From: Paenibacillus sp. 1001270B_150601_E10
GTDB lineage: Bacteria > Bacillota > Bacilli > Paenibacillales > Paenibacillaceae
Direction of reading: 5' to 3'
NCBI RefSeq assembly: GCF_015558675.1
Contig: NZ_JADMOL010000001.1
Coordinates: forward strand, 188,507 to 252,506
DNA length: 64,000 nucleotides
A model generated the notes under the pieces. The model was not told where the DNA came from. It made no database searches and worked only from the letters and a program-made list of their open reading frames with translations. A program made the position numbers and the translations under genes. Numbering within the stretch: the first letter of the stretch is position 1; every line of letters starts with the position of its first letter. Below, piece after piece: positions 27,763 through 34,842 of this stretch.

Positions 27763-28968
27763 TTATTTAGCTTCTGTCACGAGGCGATACGTGTCGCGTG
27801 CAATCATAAGCTCTTCGTTAGTTGGCACGACCAATACTTCCACTTTTGAATTCGGAGTGGAAATGCGGCGAGGCTCTTTTGAACGAATCTTGTTCAGCTC
27901 CGGATCAATTTCTACACCCAAGAAAGTTAGTTTCTCACATGTATGTTGTCGAATAACTACGGAGTTTTCACCTACACCAGCAGTGAACACAATCGCATCG
28001 ACACCATCCATAGCCGCAGCGTAAGAACCAATATACTTACGAAGACGATACACGTACATTTCAAATGCAAGTGTTGCATTAGGTTCGCCTTGCTCCATAC
28101 CATCTGTAATCTCGCGCATATCACTTGATGAACCAGAAATCGCTAACAAACCGCTATGCTTATTTAGCATTGAGTTGACTTCGTTAACAGTCAAATCTTC
28201 CTTCATCATAACAAAAGGTACAATCGCCGGATCCAAATCACCACTGCGCGTACCCATCATTAAGCCTTCAAGTGGAGTCATACCCATAGAAGTATCGACA
28301 GATATACCGCCATCAACAGCTGTCAAGCTTGCTCCGTTACCGATATGACAAGTAATAATCTTAAGATCTTCAACAGGGCGGCCGATTGTTTCTGCCGTCA
28401 CTTTGCTTACATAATCGTGTGATGTTCCGTGGAAACCGTAACGACGTACTTTGTGCTTTTTATAGAGCACTTTAGGAATAGCATACATGTACGCTTTCTC
28501 AGGCATTGTTGAATGGAACGCCGTATCGAATACAGCAACCTGCGGAATGTTTGGCATGTTAGCCTCTACTGCGCGAATTCCCATCATGTGTGCAGGATTA
28601 TGAAGCGGAGCCAAGTCGAATAGACTTGTAATCCCAGCTTTTACTTGAGCGTCAACGATTACAGATTCTTTAAACAAGTCGCCGCCCTGTACGACGCGAT
28701 GGCCTACAGCATCGATCTCAGTAGTGGATTTGATAACACCAACTTGAGGATCGGTAAGCTTATCAAGCACTTTACGAACGGCTGTCGTATGCTCGAGAAT
28801 TTCACTTACTTCGGTAACTTCATCTGTATGATGCGGCTCATGAACGAGAATGGATGAATCCATGCCAATACGCTCAACACGACCTGCTGCAAGAGCCGTT
28901 TCAGTTGTCATGTCATAGATCTGATATTTAAGCGAGGAGCTTCCTGCGTTAATTACGAGAACTTTCAT
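27763..28968 (-). CDS. ackA: Acetate kinase
   Basis: A 401-residue ASKHA-fold enzyme that makes ATP and acetate from acetyl phosphate. It begins MKVLVINAGSSSLKYQIYDM and has the second signature VAVFDTAFHSTMPEKA and the phosphate loop GFHGTSHDYVS. The ATG overlaps the hbd stop (ATGA), with ATGGGGATAG upstream. The pairing with a hydroxyacyl-CoA dehydrogenase suggests shared control in overflow or fermentative metabolism. Confidence 0.96.
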   Translation of the reverse strand: MKVLVINAGSSSLKYQIYDMTTETALAAGRVERIGMDSSILVHEPHHTDEVTEVSEILEHTTAVRKVLDKLTDPQVGVIKSTTEIDAVGHRVVQGGDLFKESVIVDAQVKAGITSLFDLAPLHNPAHMMGIRAVEANMPNIPQVAVFDTAFHSTMPEKAYMYAIPKVLYKKHKVRRYGFHGTSHDYVSKVTAETIGRPVEDLKIITCHIGNGASLTAVDGGISVDTSMGMTPLEGLMMGTRSGDLDPAIVPFVMMKEDLTVNEVNSMLNKHSGLLAISGSSSDMREITDGMEQGEPNATLAFEMYVYRLRKYIGSYAAAMDGVDAIVFTAGVGENSVVIRQHTCEKLTFLGVEIDPELNKIRSKEPRRISTPNSKVEVLVVPTNEELMIARDTYRLVTEAK

Positions 28969-29837
28969 ATTCTATCCCCATCCTTGTTATACTTGAAGAA
29001 TCCTTCTCCAGTCTTCATTCCAAGTTGATTCGCACGGACCATCTTCTTCAGTACGACGGAAGGACGATACTTGATGTCTCCAAATTCGCGGAACATACGC
29101 TCCATAGCTGCGAGTACCGAATCCAAACCGAAACGGTCTGCCATTTCAAACGGGCCGTACTGGAAATTATATCCGATTCTCATCGCGTTGTCGATGTCTT
29201 CTGCAGTCGCAACACCCTCTTGAAGAACGTGAAGCGCCTCGTTGATCAGCACGCAAATAATCCGTGAAGTGACGAAGCCTGGCGACTCATAAACCATAAC
29301 GCCTTTCTTCTGTACAACCTCTTCAACAAAACGCTTTGTCTCATTAAACGTTTCATCAGAAGTTTTTAACCCACGGATAATTTCAACCAGGTCTACATTC
29401 GCAACAGGGTAGATAAAGTGCATGCCGATTACACGCCCTGGATATTTCGTGTTGCTTGCCAATTCTGTTAAAGATAAAGTTGAAGTGTTGCTTGCCAAGA
29501 TTACATTGCTAGGGCAAACACTGTCTAATTCAGCAAATACTGCTTTTTTAGCTTCTAAATCTTCAGAGATCGTTTCGATAACCATATCGCAAGCACTAAT
29601 CTCTGCAAGATGTGTCACTTTGTGAATGCGAGACAAGATAAGCTTTTTCTCTGCTTGGGTAATCGCCCATTTTTCAAGCTGCTTGTCCAGACTTGTTTCA
29701 ATCATTTCATAGGCATGATCAAGCTTCTCTGCAGATTGCTCCACCAACAGCACGTCTAGGCCTTTGACTGCCAGCATTTCTGCAATGCCTTGGCCCATTG
29801 TACCGCCGCCGATGACGCCGATTTTTTTGAAAAACAT
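28965..29837 (-). CDS. hbd: 3-hydroxybutyryl-CoA dehydrogenase family protein
   Basis: A 290-residue NAD-dependent 3-hydroxyacyl-CoA dehydrogenase. The Rossmann motif is KIGVIGGGTMGQGIAEM; the catalytic histidine is in GMHFIYPV and the second domain has ESPGFVTSRIICVLINEAL. The start was set at MFFKKIGVI (29837) because AAAGGTGG lies eight bases upstream. It could act in butanoyl-CoA formation or in short-chain acyl-CoA degradation (MmgB-like); sequence alone does not decide. The gene overlaps ackA by 4 bases. Confidence 0.88.
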   Translation of the reverse strand: MFFKKIGVIGGGTMGQGIAEMLAVKGLDVLLVEQSAEKLDHAYEMIETSLDKQLEKWAITQAEKKLILSRIHKVTHLAEISACDMVIETISEDLEAKKAVFAELDSVCPSNVILASNTSTLSLTELASNTKYPGRVIGMHFIYPVANVDLVEIIRGLKTSDETFNETKRFVEEVVQKKGVMVYESPGFVTSRIICVLINEALHVLQEGVATAEDIDNAMRIGYNFQYGPFEMADRFGLDSVLAAMERMFREFGDIKYRPSVVLKKMVRANQLGMKTGEGFFKYNKDGDRI

Positions 29838-29870
29838 GGTCTCTTCCACCTTTCAATGTTGCTAACGCTA

Positions 29871-29908
29871 TTTAATATTGTGTCCGACACCGCAACAACA
29901 ATATTAAA
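29871..29908. promoter_or_regulatory. Perfect inverted repeat over the hbd-ackA promoter region
   Basis: TTTAATATTGT (29871-29881) and ACAATATTAAA (29898-29908) are exact inverted repeats of 11 bases separated by 16. The element lies 34-71 bases before the hbd start. A possible -10 (TATTAA on the minus strand) falls in the proximal arm. The spacing of the arm centres (27 bases) fits two helical turns and therefore a dimeric or paired regulator. It does not match the Rex consensus. Confidence 0.5.
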
Positions 29909-29969
29909 CAAATTAGTGCATAGGTAACTCACTTTATATTACCATGTTTCTTTACCTTATAAGAAAAAA

Positions 29970-29991
29970 ACCAGCCGAAAATCAGGCTGGT
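29970..29991 (-). terminator. Intrinsic terminator of the FtsH-like gene
   Basis: ACCAGCC and GGCTGGT form a perfect 7-base stem with an 8-base loop; on the minus strand seven T follow. The stop codon of the FtsH-like gene lies in the hairpin loop. Confidence 0.85.
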
Positions 29992-31502
29992 AATTGTTTA
30001 CTGTCACATAATAGACAACGGAATTGTTCTCCTGACAATGTTTCATCTTGAATTAGGATATCGAGTGAGCTTGCAAAGGTAGCCCGGTGACTCTCTAACA
30101 GCTCTCTAGTGCGCTCAATCAGCTGCTCCAATATCGTATTCATCTCTTTCGACAAGGCATCGAGGGACACATGCTTCATCTTCACAATCCCTAAGCTCGT
30201 CAACCCTGAATTGACCATCGTTTCAACAATATGAAGGGCTTGATCAAAATCTCCTTGCGAACCTGTGCTGCGGTGACCATAAAACATTTCCTCTGCTACA
30301 GCTCCTCCTAGGGAAATCATGATTTGATCTTCTAGGTAAGGTAGTGTATACAAATACCGATCCTGCTGCGGCTGATGACGAACATAACCTAGCGCCGGCC
30401 CTCTTGGACTGAGGGATACTTGAGAAACGGAGTTCGGGCGCAGTGTTTCCGCAACAATAGCATGACCAAGCTCATGAAGAGCTACGCGCTTACGCTCCTC
30501 CTCATTTGTCTCACGATCGGTCTTCTCGCCCATCATGACTTTGTCGATCGCATAAGATAGGTGACGTGTCTCAATCTGCTCTTGCTCATCACGCATCGCA
30601 TAGATCGCCGCTTCATTCAGCACGCTTTCAAGTTGGGCGCCAGAAAAGTTAAAGGTTTCTTCCGCTACTTTATCCATATTCACATCCTCAGCAAACGGCT
30701 TGTTGGCAGCATGAAGCTCAAGAATTTGCTTTCTGCCCCTCTTATCAGGCATATCCACTTGAATGTGGCGATCAAAGCGCCCTGGACGAAGCAGCGCAGG
30801 ATCGAGCATCTCTTTGCGATTCGTTGCAGCCATGATGAGAATACGGGGAGATTCCTGCTCATACAAGCCATCCATCTCCGTCAAGAGCTGGTTCAGCGTT
30901 TGATCATACTCGCGCTGCTGACCGCCCTCACGCTTTCCTCCAATCGCATCTATTTCATCGATAAAAATAATCGCATTCGCCTTTTTCTGCTTCTGTGCTG
31001 CCTGTCTCGCATCCTTAAACAGTGTACGGATGCGGCCTGCACCAACACCAACATACATCTCAACAAATTCACTGCCTGACACCCCAATAAATACTGCATC
31101 AGAGTAATTCGCAGCTGCCTTTGCCATTAACGTCTTCCCTGTGCCAGGAGGACCTGTAAGCAATATCCCTTTGATGGGACGTATGCCAAACTTTGCAATG
31201 CGATCTGGCTTGATAAGAAAGTCCAAGGCTTCAATCAATTCATTCTTAGCTCGATCTTGACCACCAATCTGTTCAAAGGAATGCTTAGATGATGTCTCAT
31301 TCTTCTGTGCTTGCCCTTGACGGCTGGAGAAAGCCTGCTTGCCTCCCCCGCTTCGATATCGAGCTGCAATGAAAAGCAAGCCAATCCCAACGGCAGCAAC
31401 GATGATCGGCCATATATTAATACCGACATATGCTAAAAAAAGCACAAGGACGATCGCAAAACCAATGGAAAGCTCCGTCCATCTAAGATTGTCGTTCTTC
31501 AT
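29982..31502 (-). CDS. FtsH-like membrane AAA+ zinc protease without extracytoplasmic domain
   Basis: 506 residues. Two transmembrane stretches lie back to back (about 11-28 and 30-47) with almost no loop, unlike FtsH, which has an outside domain of about 70 residues. Next come Walker A GPPGTGKT (117-124), Walker [16 protein letters not shown]-type [19 protein letters not shown], and the M41 zinc site HELGH (about 342-346) with a further Asp in QGDFDQ. All catalytic residues are present. The C-terminus ([11 protein letters not shown]) is short. The start at 31502 has GGGGGTGTGG upstream and overlaps the preceding gene by 20 bases, which suggests that the two proteins work together. It is a paralogue-type FtsH rather than the housekeeping one. 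Confidence 0.87.
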   Translation of the reverse strand: MKNDNLRWTELSIGFAIVLVLFLAYVGINIWPIIVAAVGIGLLFIAARYRSGGGKQAFSSRQGQAQKNETSSKHSFEQIGGQDRAKNELIEALDFLIKPDRIAKFGIRPIKGILLTGPPGTGKTLMAKAAANYSDAVFIGVSGSEFVEMYVGVGAGRIRTLFKDARQAAQKQKKANAIIFIDEIDAIGGKREGGQQREYDQTLNQLLTEMDGLYEQESPRILIMAATNRKEMLDPALLRPGRFDRHIQVDMPDKRGRKQILELHAANKPFAEDVNMDKVAEETFNFSGAQLESVLNEAAIYAMRDEQEQIETRHLSYAIDKVMMGEKTDRETNEEERKRVALHELGHAIVAETLRPNSVSQVSLSPRGPALGYVRHQPQQDRYLYTLPYLEDQIMISLGGAVAEEMFYGHRSTGSQGDFDQALHIVETMVNSGLTSLGIVKMKHVSLDALSKEMNTILEQLIERTRELLESHRATFASSLDILIQDETLSGEQFRCLLCDSKQLPA

Positions 31503-32034
31503 TTGGCCACACCCCCATGCTGCTTCCTTGAAGCGGTAATAGGATCGTCTTATGATTAGATCCATCCTTCAGTGTGATGTACACATTTTGTTCATCCATA
31601 GAAGTCTCAACCTGAATGCCTTGGTCCTGCTTAGCAAGCTCTTCAAGCCGAATCGGGATATCCCCATAACGCTGATGGCTCATGGCCTCAGCAACAGCGA
31701 ACAGTGCTTTATTCCAAAACTGGTCAATATGAGCATTAGATGCATCGTTTACAATCTCAACATTTAGCTTGCGTGAGCTCGCTTCCTTCTTGGCTATATC
31801 ATAGACTTGCTCCATGACAGGCGCAATCTCGGTTGTAGGTTTGAGTGAAAGATTGATCTTCAGCTCGCTTGGATTCCAAACGACCTCTGCATGTTCAATC
31901 TGATCGATGTTAGAAAGTGCTGATGTTAGAGGCTTTTCCATTAGCTGTGAACGATAGAATGTATAGCCTCCAAAAAGGATGACGGTACTAATTGCCATCG
32001 TTACGACGAGTGGTATCCAACGAATTTGTTTCAA
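31483..32034 (-). CDS. Membrane-anchored partner protein of the FtsH-like protease (unknown)
   Basis: 183 residues with one N-terminal transmembrane segment (about 7-26) and a mostly extracytoplasmic part of mixed alpha/beta character. No enzyme motif is seen. The start is TTG at 32034 with AGGGGGGA upstream. The 3' end overlaps the protease gene. Because the protease lacks an outside domain and this protein has one, it may supply substrate recognition or regulation in trans; this is inference from gene overlap and topology only. Confidence 0.75.
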   Translation of the reverse strand: MKQIRWIPLVVTMAISTVILFGGYTFYRSQLMEKPLTSALSNIDQIEHAEVVWNPSELKINLSLKPTTEIAPVMEQVYDIAKKEASSRKLNVEIVNDASNAHIDQFWNKALFAVAEAMSHQRYGDIPIRLEELAKQDQGIQVETSMDEQNVYITLKDGSNHKTILLPLQGSSMGVWPNEERQS

Positions 32035-32228
32035 TATAATTCCCCCCTATAGCTATATCGCTGACGGCGAGTATATATGAAAGTATATCACATAAGTATA
32101 TCAATAAGTGAATGCAATGGATGGAAGAACATTTTCTGCCGTTCATCCTTTTTTCCTCAAGGCAATTGTCAAATGTCTGTCCATCATCTGTCATTCCATT
32201 CTATGGAGACCATGCCACGAAAAAAGCT

Positions 32229-32280
32229 CAATAATCAAAAAGCGCCAAGCTCATCGTGAGCTTAGCGCTTTTGATTATTG
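32229..32280 (-). terminator. Strong terminator after tseB
   Basis: A long, nearly perfect stem: CAATAATCAAAA, GCGC and AAGCTCA pair with TGAGCTT, GCGC and TTTTGATTATTG around a 3-base loop. The tseB stop codon is inside the stem. On the minus strand the stem ends with T-rich sequence. It isolates the tseB transcript from the protease operon. Confidence 0.85.
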
Positions 32281-32817
32281 ATTAGGCATTGAATAGGCTT
32301 CACCAAGCGGTGAGCCATCCGTAAAGCGGAAAAATTGATAGAAGACTCGCTTCTCTCCTTGTTCATCTTTACGTCGAACTTGTGTTTCCCAAACATATTC
32401 TTCTTTTTGATCCAATGTAACTTTATTCAACGAAATCCGGATAATGCTAGCTTCAGGATAAAGACCCAACAATTGTTCGCGAATCTGTTCTTTTGTCTTT
32501 CCATCAGAAGCTTGCTTCACGTTCGCCTCATCACCCTGCACAAAGACAAGCTGCTCTACCCCATTCGTATCTGTTCCCTTAACGACGTACGTTACTTTAT
32601 CCCAAACAGAGCGTTCTACATCGATAATCTGCTCAAATGCCACTTCCTGCTTCGCCCGTTCTATAGCCGCATTCTCTTTTTCGTTCTCAACAGAATCTAT
32701 GGCCATCACATACCGAATAAACAAGACGAGGAGGAGAAGCACCACAACCGCAGAACCAAATATCCATAACCCTGCACGATTCCGTCTACGATACCGTGAT
32801 CTACTACCTCTCACCAT
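32275..32817 (-). CDS. tseB: Cell wall elongation regulator TseB-like (PepSY/DUF5590)
   Basis: A 180-residue membrane protein. A basic N-terminus (MVRGSRSRYRRRNR) is followed by one transmembrane helix (about 17-38) and an outside part with two PepSY-like repeats (AIERAKQEVAFEQIIDVER, then KTKEQIREQLLGLYPEASII). It resembles B. subtilis TseB (YpmB), which binds the elongasome peptidoglycan transpeptidase PBP2A. In B. subtilis the gene lies between dinG and aspB-asnS; here dinG and asnS flank it at a distance, in keeping with that order. AGGTGG lies 12 bases before the start. Confidence 0.8.
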   Translation of the reverse strand: MVRGSRSRYRRRNRAGLWIFGSAVVVLLLLVLFIRYVMAIDSVENEKENAAIERAKQEVAFEQIIDVERSVWDKVTYVVKGTDTNGVEQLVFVQGDEANVKQASDGKTKEQIREQLLGLYPEASIIRISLNKVTLDQKEEYVWETQVRRKDEQGEKRVFYQFFRFTDGSPLGEAYSMPNQ

Positions 32818-32833
32818 GAATGATCAACACCAC

Positions 32834-34144
32834 CTAACGCTTAAGCAAGCCTTCAAATGCCTGACTGGCATCATAGCGAACGCGTTCTTCATCCATCGTG
32901 ATGCAATGCCCGTCTTTAACAACTTGCTTGCCATCAACAAACACATGAGCAACATCGCGACCGGTTGCTGCGTACACCATATGGGATACCAAATCTGTGT
33001 GTGGAAGAAGATGCGGCTGATCGATGTTAATCGCAATAAAGTCCGCTTTCATTCCTGCCTCCAGCAAGCCAACATCCTGCAGTTGAATCATCTTGGCACC
33101 ATTTACGGTTGCAATTCTCATTGCTTCTGCCGCAGGCACAGCAGTTGGATCGCCAGATACGCCTTTATGAATAAGTGCTGTAAGTCTCATTTCATCGAAC
33201 ATATCCAAATTGTTGTTGCTTGCCGCTCCATCTGTGCCAATCGATACATTGACATTCGCTTTTAACAGATCAGTCACGCGAGCAATTCCGCTTGCGAGCT
33301 TCAAGTTGCTGGCTGGGTTATGGGATACCCCTACGTTGTATTTAGCCAACACCTCAATCTCCTCATCCGTTAAATGAACAGCATGCGCGACGTAGGACGG
33401 GCGGCTAAAGAATCCGAGTTTCTCCAAATGAGTAACCGGGCGCAAGCCATAATCCGTCACATTTTGCTCTACTTCCGCTGCTGTCTCGGACATATGCGTG
33501 TGAAGCATGAGATCGAGATCATGTGCCGCCTGAACAAACTTCTCGATGAACGCAGGAGGACAAGTATACGGAGCATGCGGTGCAAGCATTGTCGTAATGC
33601 GGCCATCCGCTGCATGATTCCAATCCTTTGCAAATAGAACAGCTTCATTCAGCTTCTGCTGTTGTACCTCCTCACTGCATAAGCCAATTGCGCCACGCAT
33701 CAGGCTTGCACGAATGCCAGATTGTTCGCACACTGTTGCGACTTCGTTCATGTGATCATACATATCTACAAACGTTGTAGTCCCGGTCTTAAGCATTTCC
33801 AGAACAGCAAGCGCAGTACCTGCATAAACATCCTGATCCGTGAATTTGGCTTCCATCGGCCACATCTTCTCCTGCAGCCATTGCTGGAGCACCATGTCAT
33901 CTCCGTAGCCGCGAAGCAGCGTCATAGCCGCATGACCATGCGTGTTTACAAGTCCGGGCATGAAAAATAATCTGGAGCCGTCCAAATATTCAGCCTCTGC
34001 CGTCTCGTATTCAGAAGGAAGCTCTTCACCAATAAATGCAATCCGATCATCCTCTACAACCATGTACCCTTGTAAAGTGGACTTTGCCGCATCGGGTCTT
34101 AATTGTGCAAATCTACCATTACGAATGATTAACCGTTTCGTCAT
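32834..34144 (-). CDS. mtaD: 5-methylthioadenosine/S-adenosylhomocysteine deaminase
   Basis: A 436-residue amidohydrolase of the ATZ/TRZ group. Metal ligands are in LPGLVNTHGHAAMT (HxH), LMLHTHMSETAAEV, VAHAVHLTDEEI and SIGTDGAASNNNLDMFDEM. These enzymes deaminate MTA, SAH or 5'-deoxyadenosine. It could feed the salvage pathway encoded 10 kb away, though direct MTA phosphorolysis is the more common Bacillus route. The start was set at MTKRLIIRNG (34144) with AAAGGAAC upstream; it overlaps the end of rex by 26 bases. Confidence 0.85.
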   Translation of the reverse strand: MTKRLIIRNGRFAQLRPDAAKSTLQGYMVVEDDRIAFIGEELPSEYETAEAEYLDGSRLFFMPGLVNTHGHAAMTLLRGYGDDMVLQQWLQEKMWPMEAKFTDQDVYAGTALAVLEMLKTGTTTFVDMYDHMNEVATVCEQSGIRASLMRGAIGLCSEEVQQQKLNEAVLFAKDWNHAADGRITTMLAPHAPYTCPPAFIEKFVQAAHDLDLMLHTHMSETAAEVEQNVTDYGLRPVTHLEKLGFFSRPSYVAHAVHLTDEEIEVLAKYNVGVSHNPASNLKLASGIARVTDLLKANVNVSIGTDGAASNNNLDMFDEMRLTALIHKGVSGDPTAVPAAEAMRIATVNGAKMIQLQDVGLLEAGMKADFIAINIDQPHLLPHTDLVSHMVYAATGRDVAHVFVDGKQVVKDGHCITMDEERVRYDASQAFEGLLKR

Positions 34145-34790
34145 TCTCTGATTGTTCCTTTCTGTCTTCATCTTGTAAGTAGTAGGCAAGGCTGAACAGA
34201 TCTGTTGTGAAATCTGCCGCATGCACTCTCACATGAGAAGGTACTTTCAAAATAACCGGTGCAAAGTTCAGAATCGCCTCAACACCTGCTTCTACGATCT
34301 GGTCAGCAACATACTGAGCTTCCGGCGCAGGAACCGTAATAATTCCGATGCGAATGTTCTGGTTCTCGACAGTTGGCTTTAATTCATCCATTGCTTTAAC
34401 GGTCAGATTGTTAATGCTGGAGCCAACCTTTTCTGGCACAGCATCAAATACTGCCACGATCTTCATGTTGTCATTCAGATATCCAGAGTAGTTGCACAAT
34501 GCTTGACCAAGCTTACCAGCACCTACGAGACCGACATGCACCTCTTGGTCTAGCTTTAGTATATGTCTGATCTGCTCGATGAGATAGGACACATCGTATC
34601 CGATGCCCTTTCTTCCAAAGTCACCAAAGTAAGCAAGATCTTTACGAATTTGAGCAGGATTCAAATCCAGCTTTTGTCCTAGGTCCTGTGATGAAACGGT
34701 CAGCACTTCACGCTGCTTCAGTTCCATCAGGTGCCGCAAATAAATCGGCAGGCGTCTTACAACAGCCTCGGAAATCTTGAGTGTTTTCAT
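34119..34790 (-). CDS. rex: Redox-sensing transcriptional repressor Rex
   Basis: A 223-residue NADH/NAD+ sensor. The N-terminal winged helix (ISEAVVRRLPIYLRHLMEL, VSSQDLGQKLDLNPAQIRKDLAYFG) is followed by a Rossmann domain with VGLVGAGKLGQALCNY and VFDAVPEKVG. Rex represses fermentative and respiratory genes when NADH is low. The start has GAGAGGAG upstream. I did not find a convincing Rex box (TTGTGAA-N4-TTCACAA type) in front of hbd-ackA or qcr. Confidence 0.95.
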   Translation of the reverse strand: MKTLKISEAVVRRLPIYLRHLMELKQREVLTVSSQDLGQKLDLNPAQIRKDLAYFGDFGRKGIGYDVSYLIEQIRHILKLDQEVHVGLVGAGKLGQALCNYSGYLNDNMKIVAVFDAVPEKVGSSINNLTVKAMDELKPTVENQNIRIGIITVPAPEAQYVADQIVEAGVEAILNFAPVILKVPSHVRVHAADFTTDLFSLAYYLQDEDRKEQSENDETVNHS

Positions 34791-34842
34791 CTTAAAGCGG
34801 CTCCTCTCAATCGGGTATTGTTATATGTTGTCCACAGAAGAT

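Noticed and set aside
29838-29950. A Rex operator in front of hbd
   Set aside because: TTGTTTAATATTGTTG resembles only one half-site; the second half does not match the Rex consensus.
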